Assembly: GCA_009733775.1 (NCBI GenBank)
Contig: WOGZ01000008.1
Coordinates: 124,001-188,000, forward strand
Direction of reading: 5' to 3'
DNA length: 64,000 nucleotides
DNA from: Alectoria sarmentosa
Taxonomy: Eukaryota > Ascomycota > Lecanoromycetes > Lecanorales > Parmeliaceae
Shown here: piece by piece, positions 57,703-64,000 of the stretch
How positions within the stretch are numbered: position 1 is the first letter of the stretch
Layout of the letters: each line of letters opens with the position of its first letter
Notes under the pieces: generated by a model
What the model was told of the DNA's origin: nothing
Database searches by the model: none
The model's input: only the letters and a program-made list of their open reading frames with translations
Program-made: the position numbers and the translations under genes

Positions 57703-60306
57703 AACAGTGCGAAATATCGGTTTCTTCACCTTCTCTCCCTGACTAATACGTTTACAGGCATCTCAGATCAAAGCAACGATGTTCTAGGCCAAGACTCCTG
57801 CCGCTCTCAGCCAGCGTGGATGACACAAGCTGATGGAGCGATAGGTAGAGGTAGATTGTATGCATATACGTATCAAAGATACAGTAATATTTCCTCCACG
57901 ATTATAACCTTTCCATTGTTCATAGATTCAAGCAGGAGAGCATCTCAGAGAAAAAGGCTTGCAGCGAGGGCATCCCGGGAAGGAGTAAGCCATTGTAGCC
58001 CTTCTCGGCAAAGACGTTATAAAGTAAACAAGGCCGATAGACGCAGGGTTGCATCCGCACCGAACGCCATTGCCACTCACCTCACTACTTTACCGCTCTC
58101 ACCTTTTAGCTAGGACAGGAATTGTGTAGGACTTTCGTCCCCCGTGGAGTTCCTCGCCTTTTTTTTCCCTGCCTCTTTCGTCTCGACGGCTTCTCCGCGC
58201 GCCGTTGTATTTGAGTCAAAGCAATGCTATCAGTGTTCGGCGCCGTTCATCAAAAAAATTAAATCGAAAGACGTGGGAGAATTGAATTGAATTGAATTGA
58301 ATTGAATGAATGAATAGGCCACAGGGGCGGATCCAATATGGATGTGTGTGTGTGTGTGTGTGACACCTCCAAAAAGTTGAGCTTTTTCCGTCATTTACGG
58401 GCGGTGGCGGCGGTGGTGGTGGTGGTGTACTATTTTTTGTAAATCGGCTGATGATCAATCAATCAATCATCATTCGGTGCGATCGATCGCGTTTTGTTTG
58501 TCTGAGAAGATACTTACGTTGAGCAGAGACTACTTTAAGTATGGCGCGCGGTACTACGATCGCATTTCGGGCTTGATACTGTACAACGTTTAAGTACTTC
58601 ACGGCAACCGGGGGGGGGGGGGTTTGAAAAGGCCAAGGGCAAAACAAAACATGTAAGATTCGGTGGAGAATCCGATGCTCTGAGATGGAGTCAGTCACTT
58701 TTGTTTAATTATTTATTCATGCCTGAGGTTGCTGATGGTCTCTCTCTCTTACGCGTTAAGTAAGCAATTTGGTTGTTCATCATCCTCTTGAGCTGAGCCG
58801 AGTTGTTGGTGGGTGGGGGAAGCCATGTACTCTACGTACTAGCTAAGGTAGGTAGTACAATCATCCATGAACTAGGTACCTAAGACAACCCTTTTTTTTT
58901 TGGAGTTTCTTCGACATTGGATTGGCTTAAGTATGTATGTTCACTGAAGATGCATGTGTGAGCTAATCAATTTACAAATTATGCGGGAATATTTATTCAA
59001 ATCGACTTTTCTTGCCAGTTCCCTTCCACGCCCGATAATCTTCTGATTACGGAATAATAACCTCCTACTCATATCCTTCTTGTAACCGCCAGGGTCAAAC
59101 CAACCATCGTGGGCTCCAAGCTCATGGATCTCTGATGGAACAAAAAGAGAGAGCCAACCCAAGATGCACGCACCTCTGGAAGAATGGGCCTTTGTCCTTG
59201 GGGCAGCAGCGCACACAACAGCTTCCAGGTTCCAACGACGCAAACCGTAAGGAATTTTCAACTCGGGGGAGCCCGTCTTCGGCGGATTGAAGATTCTAAG
59301 CCTCTTACCTCTTGCCTCTGCCGCACCGATAAGAACGCGACCGTCCATTTTCGCATTAGAACCGTTCTGTTCTCTCTTGGCCTTTTCTTTTTGGAGGCGG
59401 TTCGGTAAAGGCACCATCAACCCAACTAACTGGACGTTTCGAAAGTGTGTGGGGAGCCGGGGGGGGGGGGGTGGGGTGGGCTGCGTCTTGATAGCCTCGA
59501 TAAACGTGAGAGGATGGTCAATGTCGACTCTCTCTCTCTCTCTCTCATTCTCATTCCCATTATGATGTACCCATGCACCACCAAAACGGCGGCATCGGCA
59601 CATCCTCAGCTCGTTGATGATAGGTTAGGTTCATCATCATCTTATGAGGTGAAGTCTTTCGTGATGATCACTTTGGCGTTTGGGATTCTTCAGCCAAAGT
59701 CTTCCGGAATCTCGAACGAGTGAGGACAAGGACAGGAGTTTACGGATGGATGGGTGGATTTTAGGCATTGGGTAAGGACTTTCATCCCCAATGAATTCCT
59801 GTATTACCCTTCATGTTGGGGATTGAAATAGATGGCAACGAGCTTGCAATCCTTGCTAGAGTGTGATGGATGCTGTTGCGTGGCAATAGGAAACGAGAAA
59901 AGATGAAAATGGGTTGAATTTCAAGGCAAGGTAAGCTCTGACAATGCTGTAGGCATTTTGAAACGCTTTGTGCAATCAGAAGTGAACAATCAAGGACTAC
60001 TAGCCCAGAGCTTATGCCATGATGGAGCTTGTTCAGACACTAATTTCATTCATCGCGGACTTTGTGGCCCAAAGTCTACGGCTTTTGGAGCCTTCTGGAG
60101 CGTAGGGTGTCAGGGTATCATGGGCTTGAATGAATTGTACTGGTCGTGAAAACGAAAATTAATCCCTTGAAGTAAGATATTCTTGCGTCCTACTTACCTA
60201 TCTATGCGGCCGGTCCTCATCCACCCTCACCTTGACTCAGCGCTGCATAAACTCCGGGCGATGCCAGCAGAGAAGATTTCATAACACATGTAAATTCCTG
60301 AATTCA
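57703..60306. other. Long intergenic region rich in simple repeats
   Basis: This lies between the CorA-like gene and the 3' end of the pseudoprotease gene. Simple repeats: GAATT units at about 58282-58310, (TG)n at about 58342-58361, GGT/GGC triplets at about 58401-58428, poly-G at 58611-58622 and 59459-59470, and (CT)n at about 59528-59547. A 220-codon minus-strand frame (58941-59603) passes through several of these and looks like low-complexity chance coding. No RNA gene recognised. Confidence 0.45.
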
Positions 60307-63017
60307 TTAAATCTGCCCATCTTGCCTCGTAGCACCCTCCTCATCCAACAAACCCTCCCTAGTCTCAACATAACCGGCCGATTCTCCCCGCTGATGTCTT
60401 ATGATGATCGACCCAAATCTCGAGCCTGCGGTTGATGAATTGCGTTCAGAAGTTGATTCGAGTCTCGTTTCCCAGGTATCGCTATCGCTCGTACTCATTC
60501 TTTGAGCTGTAGGTCTGGTCACGGCGCTCAGTCGTCGGATACCTGGTCGAGAAGATGAAGATGAGTGGAAGGTGGTCGCAGGACGAGTGGAGGATGATGA
60601 GTGAAAGGTAGAAGAGACGCCACCCCGGTGTGGAGTAACCGGAGAGATGACATTGTCGGATTCGGAGTTGGAATCCATGCGAATGTTTCGTGGTCGAGAA
60701 GCAGAGGATGATATCGAGGGGGAGGAGATCGGACTTTCGGGTTCCGACGAGTCAGCACGTAGGATAGCTGGTCGGGTATATGATGAGGGTGATTCTGACT
60801 CTGCAGAAGATTCATCGATACGTTTGGAGTGGACGAAACGCTCAGAATCAGACGAATCCATACGGGAGTGACGAGGTCGAGTGAAGATCGAGGGCGTGTC
60901 TGATTCGTCGGATTGGTACCGGCGATGGAAAGGCCCTGTAGGCATACCATCCCTTGTCCACCCGGCCTCCGACTCCGAAGAGTCCATCCGTATCGATTGT
61001 GGACGCTGGAGAGGGAGACGCGGTTCTGGGGATGTAAGAGCGGATCGTCCATTCTCAAGGCTTGGAGAACGTCTTTGCTCGAGATCTGGGGACGGGTAAC
61101 CGGAGCTGGCTGAGCTCAAGCCGGGGGATGGAAGCTCCTGGCTTGGGTCAGGCGAGGGTAATTCAGGATAGTTCCATTTCGGCTCTGGAGTCGAAAGCTC
61201 AGACCGTAAGTCCTCGGGACTCGGAGAAGGCATCTCCGATCTATCCACAGGCTCAGCTGGTAGCTCCATAACCCGGCTCTGGGGTCGCCGTTTCTCTCCA
61301 GAGGTCGCGAAGTACTCATTACCGTCAGCTTCAGAAAGTGGAGGAGTCATTGGGACTTCAGCAACCGTGACGGTTGTCGTGGTGTTCTTCTTAACCTCTG
61401 GCTCATCCGAAAAATCTTTCTTGTGATCACTCTCAATATCAGACATAGTTTTGGGCTCGTCAACAGGAGCCATGAAAAGTTTCTGAGATTGGCGCTTCCT
61501 GCGAAGACTCCGGAAGATGAAGAAGGAGCCGCAGAGAGTAGCGATGAGGACAATCGCGATGGCAATTCCGGCTATAGCTCCTGTACCAATACCGTGGGAG
61601 CCATTGCCAGTTGTCTTGAGGATGGCAGTATTGCTCGAGGTTGGACTGGCGATCGTGGTACCAGTTGTGTTGGCATGCGATACGGCTACGATATGGCTTG
61701 GCACAGACGCGTCGAAAGTTGATTGTGAAATTGAGAAGTTGGATTGTTCATAATCAACGATCAAAAATCTATAGGCAATTAGCTTTTGACACTCGAGGAG
61801 CTCTCATAAGGTGAATTACGATTCTTGGAGGAATGTTCGGCCCAGCGTATACTGTGAGTCATCACTCCCACGCTGAAGAGGGAAATATCGAGTCTGAGAT
61901 GAAACCAAGGGAGCCGTGGCGACAAGATCGAAACTGGCGTAAGGCAACGTGATGTTGATTGAGGGACTTCCCCCAGTCAGACTGTCTGAGAGTTCAAAAA
62001 CAACGCTAGCGTTCTGCTTGATGTTGGCTTCATGACTGCTGTCATTGACGGTATACAGGTTGTGAATTGGGTCCAGAGTGAGGCCAAATGCTTGTTGGAA
62101 CGCTTCACATGTCGATTCGGGAAGCCACAGGTACGGGACAGTTGAATCCACGAGCACATTGACGCCTTGGGACAGCAGGGGCATCTGGGTGGTTGAGTTG
62201 GAGTAAGTGACAGACTGTAGGCCCACGACAAGCTGCCTCGTAACCTCAGGTGCGAAGGTAAAGGAGACATCATTGGGCACGAATCGTGAGGCGTCGTAGC
62301 CACCTATTGTCAAGCTTCCGTTGATACCATTGTTCCCTATCAACAATTAATCGTGAGAACCTATGATGTTTGAGGCAGCCTTACGATAAAAAGCACCAGC
62401 TGTGTAACCAAATGACAGGCTGGGAATCAAGTTCTCGTTTCGGAGTGAGTCCAGGAAGCTTGGCGATGTATCGCTACCATCTGCGGTGAAGGAGATGTTC
62501 TGGGAGGAGAGGCCTAAGCTGCCCAGGTAATAAGTGTTGGTCTCAATGGCAGCTATCACTTGATGATCCAGGGATACATTGGCGACTCCGGACTGACCAG
62601 GGACCCCGATAGTATCGTAGCCAAAATCGCCAAGTTGGTTAGTGGCGCTGTATGGGTTGCCTAGGTTGGTCTCCGCTCCGAGCGAGTAGAGTGCATTGAC
62701 GTTCCAGGTGGATGATTTTGTGGAGTCATACGCTCCACCTCGAGCTCCGGTACAATTCGCTGGATAGGCAGAACCGCAAGCCCCAGGTGCGACTACCCAG
62801 GTTGACGACACCTCGGTCGACACCAGCACTTGGAGCTGTTGAGGAGGGTTGCCAACATTGATAAGGAACGAGGACCAAGGACCATCGTCACCAATGCTGC
62901 CCAAAGGTACTACATCAGCGCCTGCCCTCGAAGCCTTTTGGCAATACACTGTGGATAGTGGTAGACATACAAATCCCCGCTTGGGTCAACCACGATGGGC
63001 GCAGCTTCGATTGACAT
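60307..63017 (-). CDS. Membrane-anchored aspartic-protease-like protein with degenerate active site
   Basis: Four exons: 63017-62971, 62896-62385, 62336-61820 and 61768-60307, giving 845 residues. The A1-peptidase fold is clear: APIVVDPSGDF, DGPWSSFLINVGNPPQQLQV, WVVAPGACGS, DTIGVPG, SFGYTAGAFYRNNGINGSL, TIGGYDASRF and YTLGRTFLQES. At the first catalytic site the Asp-Thr-Gly is replaced by Ser42-Thr43-Glu44. At the second, Asp250 is kept but reads DST. One membrane helix follows (about 419-444, GIGTGAIAGIAIAIVLIATL), stop-transfer RSLRRKRQ, then a 400-residue Ser/Pro/Glu-rich cytosolic tail with repeated RMDSSDSE-like units. It is probably a non-catalytic surface sensor or adhesin. No signal peptide precedes residue 1 as drawn; an upstream exon spliced at about 63004 could supply it. 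Confidence 0.85.
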
Positions 63018-64000
63018 TATGAATTATTGTTTTCAGCAAAAGATATAAACAGTGACAGTATAGTCATACAAGAGATGCGAGTAAAAGCTATAGGTAAGTA
63101 GAATGCATCGTATTTGATACTGGTAGTAACAATGCCGATGCCTGTGGGTAGAGAAAGAGAGATGTGGAAATAATATGCTGACCCTGTAGGCAGGATATTT
63201 TAATAAGAAGCGGCGGTGGGAGGGCACGAAAGAAAGAGGGAGGTTATGGTCGAGTGGTGGAGTGAAGAGTGAATGGAAGGGCCCAGAGCATGGGGATGGA
63301 AATGGGAAATGGGAATGGGTGTGGTCCGAACAATGATGATGAAAATAATGGGCAACATGAACCACATGGCGTGGGATGCGGAAGCGATGGCCTTCTTATT
63401 TCTTGGAAAAGCTTGGGCTTCTTGGGCTGAAAGCATGCATCCTCGAAAGAATTGCTTGCGCAAGCCCCTCTTTTCCATGTCGCCAACATTTGGTTTTTGT
63501 TTTATTTAATTTTATTTTGTTCTGTTTTGTTTTGCCATTAATAATAATAGAAACATTCTGTGTACAGAGCATACCGGTAATCCTTTCACATCCCGCTTAC
63601 CTTTGCCTGTGTTGATTCCGATACTTATCAACAGCTTTACTCTACGACTGACCGACAGGGCAATCTCGTTGATTGCCATGTGGCAGCCCGTCTCGTCTTG
63701 AGGGATCATCCATTGCCGGCACCACCGGTAATTCTCTCCCATGGTCAAGAGAAGGGCTGAGGCCAGGAGAGGGGGGGCATGATAGCGGGGTAACCTAGCT
63801 ATCGATCAGGTGATGTAGGGATGTTGGCACCGATCGACGGGATAGAGGCTATGATAAGCACTAGGTTCCCTTAAGGCTTAGCCTGGGATCCTTATTCTTA
63901 CTCGTCTTCCTTTCCAACTCCTCTTTTCTTCTCTTCACCCCACCACCTCAACGGCTGATGTGAGATAAATAGCGCAAGACTCATCACACTCATCCAATGA
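63018..64000. other. Upstream flank of pseudoprotease gene, no complete gene
   Basis: Pyrimidine-rich on the minus strand, as in a fungal 5' leader. A minus-strand frame at 63200-63478 contains the hydrophobic stretch MWFMLPIIFIIIV, a possible but unproven signal-peptide exon. From about 63890 the plus strand is CT-rich and the window ends in CATCCAATGA, so a plus-strand gene could begin there, but this cannot be judged. Confidence 0.35.

Noticed and set aside
58941..59603. 220-codon open frame on the minus strand
   Set aside because: It runs through poly-G, CT and AG simple repeats and reads as Pro-, Arg- and Glu/Arg-rich low complexity; no domain, no signal peptide, no supporting splice sites.

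Overview
The window looks like chromosomal DNA of a filamentous ascomycete (Pezizomycotina). Genes carry several short introns (about 45-120 nt) with fungal branch sites. The gene families are typical of moulds: a PtaB/Ldb1-type adaptor, an NRPS-like adenylate-forming reductase, a UstYa-type DUF3328 protein, a rhodopsin-domain membrane protein, and a DUF7708/AAA gene pair. Two AT-saturated transposon islands carry repeat-induced point mutation (RIP)-type damage. I cannot name the species; Dothideomycetes is a guess only. All splice sites were worked out by eye from reading frame, splice motifs and family conservation.

Layout. (1) 0.8-12.4 kb is a housekeeping block: a three-KH RNA-binding protein (+), a glutamine-rich LIM-domain-binding protein of the PtaB/Ldb1 type (-), V-ATPase subunit B (+) and mitochondrial frataxin (-). 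(2) 12.6-18.6 kb holds a 1055-residue A-T-R adenylate-forming reductase (-) and a short-chain dehydrogenase (+), transcribed divergently; this could be a minimal secondary-metabolite locus. (3) 19.9-25.8 kb, all on the minus strand, holds a putative small secreted protein, a 12-TM amino-acid permease with nine exons, and a rhodopsin-domain (SAT4/PTH11-like) membrane protein. (4) 28.1-37.6 kb may be a RiPP (dikaritin-type) locus: a UstYa-like protein with both HxxHC motifs (-), a 76-residue secreted peptide precursor with two Lys-Arg sites (+), and a cytochrome P450 (+). A 4.46-kb TA-flanked inverted-repeat element separates the precursor from the P450. (5) 39.0-47.3 kb holds a hypothetical secreted protein (-), short degenerate tandem repeats split by a complete but RIP-ruined Ty1/copia element (327-bp LTRs, GTTTC target duplication), and a small 103-residue orphan gene (+). 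(6) 48.0-57.7 kb resembles a fungal self/non-self or stress module: a 1152-residue AAA ATPase (-) divergent from a DUF7708 NTPase-like protein (+), followed by a miniature inverted-repeat element and a CorA-like membrane protein (+) whose middle reading frame I could not resolve. (7) 60.3-63.0 kb encodes a single-pass membrane protein with an aspartic-protease fold whose first catalytic Asp-Thr-Gly is replaced, so it is probably a pseudoprotease receptor or sensor.

The most notable items are the candidate RiPP trio, the AAA/DUF7708/CorA-like neighbourhood, the two transposons whose ends are spared while the interiors are AT-saturated, and the repeated use of an unusual GTCCGY 5' splice site in three unrelated genes.
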